Source: Candidatus Njordarchaeota archaeon
GTDB lineage: Archaea > Thermoproteota > JANJXX01 > Panguiarchaeales > Panguiarchaeaceae
Assembly: GCA_029855985.1 (NCBI GenBank)
Contig: JAGSHR010000288.1
Location: 1-14,508 of the forward strand
Reading direction: 5' to 3'
DNA: 14,508 bases
Each line of letters begins with the position of its first letter. Positions within the stretch are counted from its first letter, which is position 1. The notes below the pieces were generated by a model. The model ran no database searches. It saw only the letters and a program-made list of their open reading frames with translations, and was not told the origin of the DNA. Position numbers and translations under genes: made by a program. Below are positions 1 to 6,249 of this stretch, in pieces.

Positions 1-175
1 GTTTTAACCCATATAAGCTTAGCTCTTCAACATCAACGCCAAGTGTTGGCTGAGTTTTTACTAGCTTACCATATTGGAGAAAATTTAGGATAGTTGTCTT
101 ACCTGCTCCGTCCAATCCAATCAATGATATTGTGGCTTTTGGGGTTTTAAATTTCTTAAAGAACCACCATGGCAT
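1..175 (-). CDS. Arf-like small GTPase, 5' part only (runs off the window start)
   Basis: Small Ras-superfamily GTPase of the Arf/Sar type; only the first 58 residues are in the window. Seen directly: a short N-terminal extension MPWWFFKKFK, a beta strand (ATISLIG), the P-loop GLDGAGKTT (residues 20-28) and a switch I region with PTLGVDVEEL (about 43-52), whose Thr would be the Mg-coordinating G2 residue. The pairing of 'GLDxAGKTT' with 'PTxGxxVE' is the Arf/Arl/Sar signature rather than Ras or Rab. In the family, GTP binding switches the protein between a soluble state and a membrane- or effector-bound state. The start is ATG at 175, with GGTG seven bases upstream. Gly2 is absent, so myristoylation as in eukaryotic Arf is not expected; the aromatic/basic N-terminus could bind membrane (inference). 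The G3-G5 motifs lie outside the window. It is the next minus-strand gene after the helical protein at 439-1266, but the 263-base gap suggests its own promoter. Confidence 0.85.
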   Translation of the reverse strand, partial: MPWWFFKKFKTPKATISLIGLDGAGKTTILNFLQYGKLVKTQPTLGVDVEELSLYGLK

Positions 176-198
176 AGGAATGCACCTTTATTTTAAAT

Positions 199-210
199 TA
201 AACATGTTTA
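199..210. promoter_or_regulatory. 12-bp perfect palindrome at the expected transcription start of the Arf-like GTPase gene
   Basis: TAAACATGTTTA reads the same on both strands. On the minus strand it lies between a TATA-like AATTATATG (plus-strand positions 215-223) and the ATG at 175. That is about where transcription should start if the TATA element is used. A dimeric repressor bound here would block initiation. AT-rich palindromes of this size also occur by chance, so this is only a candidate operator. Confidence 0.3.
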
Positions 211-255
211 TCAACATATAATTACATATTCACTAACATATCTTTTGGAAAACTA

Positions 256-290
256 ATAGGATACGATATTGTTTTTTTAAAGTATCCTAT
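256..290. repeat. Inverted repeat, two perfect 9-bp arms, 17-base spacer
   Basis: The arms are ATAGGATAC (256-264) and GTATCCTAT (282-290). The spacer holds a T-run and TTTAAA, which on the minus strand resembles a TATA box. It lies about 80-115 bases upstream of the Arf-like gene and 150 bases beyond the stop of the helical gene at 439. It could be a split operator around a promoter, or a stem ending the upstream transcript. No repeat of the same arms was seen elsewhere in the window. Confidence 0.45.
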
Positions 291-438
291 ATTTTTCTAT
301 ATTTCTAAATATATAAATACTTTCTGGTAATAACCTGTTATTAATCAAATTTTTAAAAATATTGCTATTAAGGGGTTTCTTTGAGTGTAAAAGAGAATGA
401 AGAATTAATTAAATTATGAATAATCCCCTACTTTGAAT

Positions 439-1266
439 TTATATCCCTTTGGTACTTTCATATGTTTTTCTTATCTCATCATCTTCGTGTTTCTCGTATT
501 TTTTAATTCTACTTTCGTGTTTCTTTTCTAAGATTAACATTAGTCTTCTTATCATTAGGATTGCTATTCCTTTTAGTTCGGGATCCTTGATTTCCGCGTA
601 GTATTCAATGGCATTATCTAATAGTTCTATAGAGAAGTCTCTAAGCCTGTCTACAAGCAATTCTGAGATGTATGTTAGTATATCTACTTTTTCGAAGGGA
701 GATAACTTTTTTCTTGATGTCAAATTATTTACGGCTAGTTTGATTTTTTCAGGGCATGTTTTTTCATAGGTCAAACATGTTTTTGATAAGAGGAGTACTA
801 CTCCTGAGATTATATCATCATACTCGTGTTTTAGTTTTTTTACAGCTTCTTCGATTAGCTCCATTGCCCTAGTTTTATCTATCCTAACAATGAATTCTGC
901 TAGAAAAAGGTACCCTATTGCCTTGTAACCGGGTTGCAGTTGTTTTGTATTTTTCTTTCCCTCTTGTATATAAGGGTCATACTTTTTTCCTTTCTTGTAG
1001 GCCATTGTGGAAGCGTAGCCCATGAGTTTGTTGAACCAAACTGTCTTTCTTAAATGGTCCGCGAAGTACCAAAAGTCTTTTAAATCGTATCTTAGGCATA
1101 TTAATGCTAATTGGTATGCTAATTCGCGTTTCTCCCATTCCGACAGTTTCTCAAAGTATTCCTTTATCTCATTCATAAGCTCTGTTGTGATGGGTTCTTT
1201 TTCAGCTATAATGTTTTTAACTTTCAGAGTCAAATAATGATATATCTCTAGGTCATCAAATTCCAA
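439..1266 (-). CDS. Helical-repeat protein of unknown function
   Basis: I do not recognise this 275-residue protein. It is soluble, rich in Lys, Glu and Leu, and predicted almost entirely alpha-helical, with no signal peptide or membrane span. Paired helices such as AMELIEEAVKKLKHEYDD (about 135-150) and SIELLDNAIEYYAEIKDP (about 210-230) resemble TPR-like or other solenoid repeats, suggesting a protein-binding scaffold. Cys residues at CLTYEKTC are too few for a zinc site. The start is TTG at 1266, preceded by AAAGGT seven bases away; the next in-frame Met is about 30 residues in and has no better site. A TATA-like element (TATTTATTTATAC, minus strand, about 1310-1330) fits a monocistronic transcript. 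The Arf-like GTPase follows after 263 bases and the AbiE-like operon is divergent. A role with the GTPase would be speculation. Confidence 0.75.
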   Translation of the reverse strand: MEFDDLEIYHYLTLKVKNIIAEKEPITTELMNEIKEYFEKLSEWEKRELAYQLALICLRYDLKDFWYFADHLRKTVWFNKLMGYASTMAYKKGKKYDPYIQEGKKNTKQLQPGYKAIGYLFLAEFIVRIDKTRAMELIEEAVKKLKHEYDDIISGVVLLLSKTCLTYEKTCPEKIKLAVNNLTSRKKLSPFEKVDILTYISELLVDRLRDFSIELLDNAIEYYAEIKDPELKGIAILMIRRLMLILEKKHESRIKKYEKHEDDEIRKTYESTKGI

Positions 1267-1412
1267 AGTTCAAACCTTTAACTAGCGATTTTTTTATCAA
1301 TTTGATTTTGTATAAATAAATACTATAGTCCTTTTTATGAACATTATGCTTTAAGGAATGGATGCTATTCACCTTTAGGAATATTTTTCTCTGTTCTACG
1401 TTATTATGGGTT

Positions 1413-1493
1413 TTGATCGGTTTTTTGGAAACATTTTTATTTGTTCGATTTTTTATACATTTATCAGTTTTGTTCGAAAAAGTGGACATTTAT
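1413..1493 (+). promoter_or_regulatory. Direct-repeat array over the promoter and start of the AbiE-like operon
   Basis: TTGTTCGA occurs at 1441-1448 and again at 1470-1477. Each copy is followed, after exactly nine bases, by CATTTAT (1458-1464 and 1487-1493). The two units match at 17 of 24 positions and are 29 bases apart. A weaker third copy, TTGATCGG (1413-1420) followed by CATTTTT (1432-1438), lies 28 bases further upstream. The TATA-like element TTTTTTATA (1449-1457) sits inside the middle unit, and the last unit runs into the ATG at 1492. Occupancy of these sites would block TBP binding or initiation. The winged-helix product of the second gene is the obvious candidate binder (inference from AbiEi autoregulation). 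Confidence 0.5.
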
Positions 1494-2469
1494 GAAAGTA
1501 GTAAAATTAACGAAGGATGAAAGAAAGAAATTGTGGGAAAAATTACCGAGCATTTTTCGCGAAAGGGATGCTACCAGACAAGGATTAAGAACGCTATCCA
1601 TGGAAACAGGTTACAACACTAGGTTTTTGGAAGTCATGTTGTGGCAGTTAGATACGCTTTACTTGCTGAAAGATTACGCAACCGAACTTGTTTGGAAAGG
1701 GGGGACATGCGTTCAATCATACGCTCCAGAGGAATATCAAAGGTACTCAACTGACTTGGATATTAATACAAACTTGGATGCTAACGGAATAATTGAAACA
1801 TTTGAAGAACTAAATGAACGATTGCAAGAAGAGGGAAAAGTGCACACTGTAGAAAACATGCTTCTAGGAGGTTTTAACATAGTATCAAGGGATGAGCACA
1901 TAGGAGTTATAAACGTTATCAGACTGGTTCCAACAAAACACGGGGGAGAATACACAAAACAGAGAGTCAAAATATTGGACGTGATCCCATTGAAGGTCCA
2001 ACTCAACTACGGGATACACGAAAACACGGGTATAACGGCTATAGAAATAATACCAAGAGAACCCAAACTCATAGCATATAAAATGGTAAAACAGCGGTTC
2101 AACTTTCCACATGAAAGCCCTGGAGACCTTTTGGCCGATAAAATAATCGCAATGGCTGAAATAAAGGGAATTCATAGAGGCAGACTAAGGATTAAAGACG
2201 CATACGATGTGATACTCTTAACAAGGATAATAGGGGTAGATTACACAACAACGCTGAGAAAACTTGAAACAATAGCGGAATGGTGGGGGGTTAGCTCTAG
2301 CAACATAGTAAAAAAAGCAATAGACGCATTGAGAGAGCTAACCGAGAAGAAAATCGAAGTGCTAGGATTCAAGGGTGCAGTCGGGGAGGAAGGGTTAAAG
2401 AAAATTGTCAACAACTGGGAAGGAGAGATCATGATGTTAACAGAAACATTGGAGGCGAAATTACTATGA
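1492..2469 (+). CDS. AbiEii/AbiGii-type nucleotidyltransferase toxin
   Basis: A 325-residue DNA polymerase beta-fold nucleotidyltransferase of the AbiEii (DUF1814) family, the toxin of type IV AbiE toxin-antitoxin and abortive infection systems. Family members modify RNA; some add nucleotides to tRNA acceptor ends. All four expected motifs are visible: WKGGTCVQSY (68-77), RYSTDLDINT (84-93) with metal-binding Asp88 and Asp90, LLADKIIAM (213-221) with Lys217, and RGRLRIKDAYDV (229-240). I chose ATG 1492 because upstream in-frame codons give only a TTG start with a Phe/Tyr-rich leader and no ribosome site. The site before 1492 is weak, so the leader may be short. The stop overlaps the next start as ATGA, indicating translational coupling. 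AbiE operons usually carry the antitoxin first; here the toxin is first. No disabling change is visible, so it looks active. Confidence 0.85.
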   Translation: MKVVKLTKDERKKLWEKLPSIFRERDATRQGLRTLSMETGYNTRFLEVMLWQLDTLYLLKDYATELVWKGGTCVQSYAPEEYQRYSTDLDINTNLDANGIIETFEELNERLQEEGKVHTVENMLLGGFNIVSRDEHIGVINVIRLVPTKHGGEYTKQRVKILDVIPLKVQLNYGIHENTGITAIEIIPREPKLIAYKMVKQRFNFPHESPGDLLADKIIAMAEIKGIHRGRLRIKDAYDVILLTRIIGVDYTTTLRKLETIAEWWGVSSSNIVKKAIDALRELTEKKIEVLGFKGAVGEEGLKKIVNNWEGEIMMLTETLEAKLL

Positions 2470-3395
2470 TACTTGAAGCACTGTTCAAAAAATCAGCTCT
2501 AAAGCTTATCACCGTTTTCCTAGAGAGGGGGGAAACCGCTATATTATCCGCTAGGGAACTATCGCGTCTAACAAACTTAAGCACATCAACAGTAATTGAA
2601 GTTGCTGACTCACTCATTGCACTTGGAGTGCTAGAGAAAGCGAAGATCACCCCAAAAAGGGAAGGCTACAAGTTAAGAGAGATCAGCACCCTAAAACCAT
2701 ACATAGAAGAACTAATAAACATCGGAAAAGAATATGAAGCATACATAGAAAAAAACATTCTAGAATACATCGACGAATTGCTTGGGGAAGAATACTATAT
2801 TGGAATGTACTGGGCAGCAATGGCTAACACAAATCCTATTGACTATTATCCGCAAATATACGCACTGTTCACAGATAAAACCCGTATAATTCTTGCGCTA
2901 GGCCTAGCTGAAAACATATACGCGAGCGAAATCCAGAAATGGAAACCTGAAATAAATAAAAGCATGCACATAGCGGTAAGCAAACTAGACAACTACGAAG
3001 ATGTAAGAGTAGGAGAAATCCAAGGAACGAAAGTAAGGGTTACAAGCGTGGAGAAAGGGATAGCACAATTATTCAAATGGGACGTATACCCACCATACGC
3101 CGCAACACTAGCACTACTACAAAATCATGATGAAGGAAGACTAAACGAGGAAAAACTATTAAAACACGCAGAAAAACTAGGAGTAAAAGAAATAATAAAA
3201 GCAGTATCCTATGAAACTGAGAAAACACTAGGAAGAAAACTATTCAAAAAACTGTCCAAGGGAGTAAAAGAAGGAAAAGGAAAACCCAAAAAAACATGGG
3301 GAAACAAACCCGACACAACCCTAATAGTGGAAAACACAACCGTTAAAATCGACACAACACCAATAATAGAAGCAATAAACACAGTGTACGGATAA
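2466..3395 (+). CDS. Winged-helix AbiEi-like protein, probable antitoxin and autorepressor
   Basis: A 309-residue partner of the AbiEii-like toxin, sharing a 4-base ATGA overlap. Residues about 10-70 form a winged helix: SARELSRLTNLSTSTVIEVA as the turn and recognition helix, then IALGVLEKAKITPKREGYKL as the wing. The middle has YYIGMYWAAMANTNPIDYYP (110-129) and TKVRVTSVEKGIAQLF (188-203), then a helical PPYAATLALLQN...GRLNEEKLLKHAEKLG segment. That order matches the AbiEi layout, where a promoter-binding N-terminus is followed by a domain that counteracts the toxin. Family membership is inferred from architecture and partner, since AbiEi sequences are very divergent. The basic stretch KKLSKGVKEGKGKPKKTWG (261-279) and the following tail are unusual. 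Third codon positions in the last third are strikingly A-rich. An alternative is a MarR-like regulator without antitoxin function. Confidence 0.65.
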   Translation: MILEALFKKSALKLITVFLERGETAILSARELSRLTNLSTSTVIEVADSLIALGVLEKAKITPKREGYKLREISTLKPYIEELINIGKEYEAYIEKNILEYIDELLGEEYYIGMYWAAMANTNPIDYYPQIYALFTDKTRIILALGLAENIYASEIQKWKPEINKSMHIAVSKLDNYEDVRVGEIQGTKVRVTSVEKGIAQLFKWDVYPPYAATLALLQNHDEGRLNEEKLLKHAEKLGVKEIIKAVSYETEKTLGRKLFKKLSKGVKEGKGKPKKTWGNKPDTTLIVENTTVKIDTTPIIEAINTVYG

Positions 3396-3586
3396 AACAA
3401 AAGGGGAAGCTATTACAAAAAATTTATCAAGAAAACTCATGAACTTCATCTTTAGATTGAATTTCACGACCATAAAAACTGAACAACAGAATTATAACTA
3501 AAAATTCACACGATATTGATAATACTAAGAAGATCCCGTATAAAGCACCATAGACTAGTTAATACCAAAACAAGGAATATTTTTAA

Positions 3587-4177
3587 CTAACCATTTTCGC
3601 TTAATTTAATAGATACCAACCTTTCCTCATCCAATGTAAATATTCCCAATGAAGTTACTAGGCTAGAGATCATAAGAGGCAAAATAGCTACTGCCAAGTT
3701 TTGTGAGATATATCCCATGTAATCAGAGGACTTTATATAGACAGATGACACTAAGCTGTAAATGATATAAATTATACCTAGAATGCTTATCATTGAACCA
3801 TAGAATTTTTTATAGCCCTCTCTAGCTAAACTCAAATATGCAAACCATTCGCCTAATGAATAAATAACCCAAAAAGAAAAAACCAATATTACAGCCATCG
3901 ACTCAGACAAACCTAAACTCAATTTCAACTTCCCTACATTAAATAGGAAAAGGAAAAACAAAAAGCCAAAAACTAAATCAAGGATTCCAACTAAGGCATA
4001 TGATTTCCTCCCAGATGTTCTAGCGAAAAGTATCCATCCAACACTCCTAAGTATAATGGATACAATATATGTCAATGGAGATAAGAATATTAGGAAAATT
4101 GAGATCAGGAAAAACAATGTTAGAAACGAGAAAATATACCCAATACCAATCATCGATTTGCTCAAATTAAGCACCAT
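3587..4177 (-). CDS. Small multi-pass membrane protein, unknown function
   Basis: A 196-residue protein with about six transmembrane helices: residues about 9-30, 31-50, 62-82, 94-115, 128-148 and 162-184. Short charged loops include ARTSGRKSY (52-60), SLAREGYKKFYG and a polar C-terminus LDEERLVSIKLSENG. The general layout reminds me of archaeal DUF996-type membrane proteins, but I cannot confirm membership from motifs. ATG 4177 has no ribosome site (AAGCTATAAGA upstream). A second in-frame ATG at 4153 (Met9) is possible; a TATA-like TTTATAATT about 14 bases before 4177 would suit that later start. It stands alone, convergent with the AbiE-like operon and followed upstream by a long gene-free stretch. 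Confidence 0.7.
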   Translation of the reverse strand: MVLNLSKSMIGIGYIFSFLTLFFLISIFLIFLSPLTYIVSIILRSVGWILFARTSGRKSYALVGILDLVFGFLFFLFLFNVGKLKLSLGLSESMAVILVFSFWVIYSLGEWFAYLSLAREGYKKFYGSMISILGIIYIIYSLVSSVYIKSSDYMGYISQNLAVAILPLMISSLVTSLGIFTLDEERLVSIKLSENG

Positions 4178-4538
4178 TCTTATAGCTTAATTATAAATCA
4201 GATGTAAAAGTGGTAGTAAAGATTCTAAATATCTTATTGTATTGGTTTTCTATATAAGTGATATATTGATATTATAGTTCAAAAACAATTTAACATATTT
4301 TAACAGAAAAATTGCTAACACAAAAATAGTTGCAACTGTTAAGATATAAGTAAAACAGTTATATAGTTAATATTAGGTATTACCCTACCGAGCGATTATA
4401 AATTGAAATTGCCATAAATTTATAGTGGTCCTTCAAAAGCCTTTTAATGAAATACTCTTTTGATTATTCAATGTGAGAAAGTATTCAACTTCATATTTAC
4501 AGTATCGCTATGTGATTTTTTTGTTATTGGTTTAAAGT

Positions 4539-4548
4539 TAAACGTTTA
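4539..4548. repeat. Palindrome TAAACGTTTA, copy 1
   Basis: A perfect 10-bp palindrome within TAAAGTTAAACGTTTA (4533-4548), itself inside AGTTAA (4536-4541) and TTAACT (4551-4556) inverted arms. The same palindrome occurs at 9499-9508 with the same TAAAGTTA left flank. It may be a shared regulator site or a minus-strand promoter element pointing at the membrane protein gene that starts at 4177. Confidence 0.35.
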
Positions 4549-4696
4549 GGTTAACTAAAACTATACGATTTTAAATTAATACTGTTTAATGAAGTTTCAG
4601 TAGTTTACAGTTACCATATATTTCATTTAGCTTTTCTAAACATGATATCCCCAGTTTAGGGTACTGGTGAGTTGCGTTCAATTAACACAAAAGGAT

Positions 4697-4758
4697 GCTC
4701 AGGAACACACATATTTAAATTGATAATTTCATTGAAATTTTTTTGGGGGTTTCCGAGC
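4697..4758. repeat. Imperfect inverted repeat enclosing an AT hairpin
   Basis: GCTC-A-GGAA (4697-4705) can pair with TTCCGAGC (4751-4758): eight pairs with one bulged A. The enclosed segment contains a perfect short hairpin, AATTTC-ATT-GAAATT (4725-4739). The right arm overlaps the start of the permease operator structure, so the two pairings are mutually exclusive in RNA. Its function is unknown and it may be chance. Confidence 0.25.
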
Positions 4759-4785
4759 TTCTAGTAATACTTGGGGATTACTAGA
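4750..4785. promoter_or_regulatory. Inverted-repeat operator candidate for the purine permease gene
   Basis: TCTAGTAAT (4760-4768) and ATTACTAGA (4777-4785) are perfect 9-bp inverted arms around an 8-base centre. The outer sequences TTTCC (4750-4754) and GGAAA (4786-4790) extend the symmetry after a 5-base one-sided interruption. The right arm abuts the purine-rich BRE-like sequence and the TATA box of the permease. In archaea that is the usual place for an activator that recruits TBP/TFB, or for a repressor that blocks them. Confidence 0.5.
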
Positions 4786-4834
4786 GGAAAAGTTTAAATT
4801 TGCTCTTTTTTCTAATGTTATATTGGACGGAGGT
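4786..4834 (+). promoter_or_regulatory. Promoter and ribosome binding site of the purine permease gene
   Basis: A BRE-like GGAAAAG (4786-4792) followed by a TTTAAATTT TATA box (4793-4801) predicts a start near 4820. GGAGGT (4829-4834) then forms a strong ribosome site eight bases before the ATG at 4843. The transcript would have a leader of about 20 bases. Confidence 0.55.
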
Positions 4835-4842
4835 TTTAATAT

Positions 4843-6228
4843 ATGCCGTCCATCCGCGAACTTCTGGATGAATATTTCGAAATCTCTGCCCGAGGCTCCG
4901 ATTTTTTGACGGAAATTAGAGGCGGGCTAGCCACATTCATGACCATGAGTTACATCATATTTGTTAACCCACTAATACTAAGTGCTGCTGGTATACCAAC
5001 TGAGGGTCTTTTCGTAGCTACAATCCTAATATCCGCTTTGATGACCATCCTAATGGGTGTATACGGTAAGTACCCATACGCCATTGCGCCTGGCATGGGG
5101 TTAAACGCATTCGTTGCATTCGGTTTAGTGTTGACACTTGGTTTACCATGGCAGGCGGCAATGGCGGTTATATTCTGGGAGGGTTTACTAATCACTATAC
5201 TGGTTTTACTTGGGTTAAGAGAAAGAGTCATGGATGCACTTCCAGATGATCTCAAAAGGGGTATTGGTATCGGTATAGGCGCCTTCATAGCTTTCATTGG
5301 TTTTGTTAATTCTCACTTGGTTGTTGCATCTGTTGGCACTCCAGTTACTGCAGGTAGTTGGAATGTTATCAAGGGATACGCTATAATTGCCCTCATCGGT
5401 CTCGTAACAATTGCTTTACTGTGGTACAAGAACTTTAAAGGTTCAATCTTGTTCGGTATCATCATAACGGCTATTGTCGCGAACATAGTCTCAATTGACC
5501 CATTAGCTGGAATGCTCTTTACAAAAGAGTACCCAGCCCCAGTAGATTTCACAAAGATAAAGTTCGAATACAAATTCGACTTCAGCACAATAGGGGCGCT
5601 ATTCTCCTACGATTACCTAATTAAGCCGATAGTTGACAATCCTTCACTAATAGGAATAATCGTGGCTGTCATGTTAAGCGACTTCTTTGACACAATGGGA
5701 ACAATAACGGGAATAGGAGAACAAGGGAACTTCCTCGACGAGAAAGGAAGACACAAGAACCTCAAAGAAATTTTAATCGTAGATTCTCTTGGAGCAATGC
5801 TTGGAGGCGTTTTTGGAACATCAAGTGCGACAACATATATTGAGAGTGCCGCAGGTGTCTCAGAGGGTGCAAAAACCGGTTTTGCGTCGGTCATAACAGG
5901 ATTAATGTTCCTCGTTTCACTGGTCTTATTCCCACTAATCTACATGATACCTGGTGCGGCAACTGCTCCAGCACTCATATTCATTGGGTTCCTAATGATG
6001 CAGGGTATCAACAAGATAGAATTCACAAGGGAGAACTTGACAGTGGCGATCGCGGCATTCATAGCAATATTCTTCATGCCATTCACATACAGTATTGCAA
6101 GTGGAATAGCCCTTGGGATCCTAGTTTACGTTATACTAAGCGTATTAACAGGTAAAGCAAAAGAGGTGGATTGGACACTATACATTTTCGCGCTATTCTT
6201 CATACTGTACTTCATATACCTCCCGTAA
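4843..6228 (+). CDS. NCS2-family purine (adenine/guanine/hypoxanthine) permease, AzgA type
   Basis: A 461-residue membrane transporter importing purine bases with protons or another cation, for salvage. It belongs to the AzgA/GhxP branch of the NCS2 family: RGGLATFMTMSYIIFVNP (26-43), APGMGLNAFVAFG (82-94), KRGIGIGIGAFIAFIG (138-153), MLSDFFDTMGTITGIGEQGN (277-296) and FGTSSATTYIESAAGVSEGA (324-343) are all present. Those last two segments carry the substrate-site Asp/Glu residues of the family. About 14 transmembrane segments in two repeated halves and a length near the family norm indicate an intact protein. The N-terminal EYFEISARGSDFLTEIRGG helix is also typical. The branch favours adenine, guanine and hypoxanthine over xanthine or uracil; the exact substrate is not decidable here. 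It is monocistronic, with its own promoter and a striking upstream inverted repeat, so regulated expression is likely. It is convergent with the Nudix gene, 21 bases away. Confidence 0.93.
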   Translation: MPSIRELLDEYFEISARGSDFLTEIRGGLATFMTMSYIIFVNPLILSAAGIPTEGLFVATILISALMTILMGVYGKYPYAIAPGMGLNAFVAFGLVLTLGLPWQAAMAVIFWEGLLITILVLLGLRERVMDALPDDLKRGIGIGIGAFIAFIGFVNSHLVVASVGTPVTAGSWNVIKGYAIIALIGLVTIALLWYKNFKGSILFGIIITAIVANIVSIDPLAGMLFTKEYPAPVDFTKIKFEYKFDFSTIGALFSYDYLIKPIVDNPSLIGIIVAVMLSDFFDTMGTITGIGEQGNFLDEKGRHKNLKEILIVDSLGAMLGGVFGTSSATTYIESAAGVSEGAKTGFASVITGLMFLVSLVLFPLIYMIPGAATAPALIFIGFLMMQGINKIEFTRENLTVAIAAFIAIFFMPFTYSIASGIALGILVYVILSVLTGKAKEVDWTLYIFALFFILYFIYLP

Positions 6229-6249
6229 ACTTAGCGAGAATTAACCTTC

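Larger units (their letters stand above)
4178..4842. other. Gene-free stretch of 665 bases with several symmetrical elements
   Basis: No open frame with a credible start or ribosome site and no tRNA-like fold was found on either strand. Most of it is very AT-rich. It holds an AT-only inverted repeat TATAAATT/AATTTATA (4397-4404, 4417-4424), the palindrome TAAACGTTTA (4539-4548) inside AGTTAA/TTAACT arms, a slightly more GC-rich patch at 4641-4705 with CCAGT/ACTGG arms (4651-4655, 4663-4667), a TATA-like ATATTTAAATTG near 4711, and the permease control region at the right end. A small untranslated RNA starting near 4740 cannot be excluded. Confidence 0.5.

Noticed and set aside
365..432. AGGGG / CCCCT arms about 50 bases apart downstream of the helical gene
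   Set aside because: Only five matching bases with a long loop and no adjacent T-run; not a convincing terminator.
1256..1489. Open frame of 77 codons on the minus strand between the helical gene and the AbiE-like operon
   Set aside because: Asn/Lys/Ser-rich random-looking translation with no ribosome site, lying across the divergent promoters; treated as non-coding.
1441..1491. TTG start at 1441 extending the AbiEii-like protein by 17 residues
   Set aside because: It would place the TATA element and two repeat copies inside the gene, and the extra residues (FDFLYIYQF...) look unlike the family; ATG 1492 is better.
3396..3586. Convergent gap between the AbiE-like operon and the small membrane protein gene
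   Set aside because: Searched for attachment sites, repeats or RNA genes that might mark the operon as mobile; none seen.
4397..4424. AT-only inverted repeat TATAAATT/AATTTATA
   Set aside because: Low-complexity arms are expected by chance in DNA this AT-rich; not near a start codon.
4641..4705. Possible small structured RNA or purine riboswitch upstream of the permease
   Set aside because: A slightly GC-richer patch with a 5-bp stem only; no purine riboswitch core or C/D box pair could be found.
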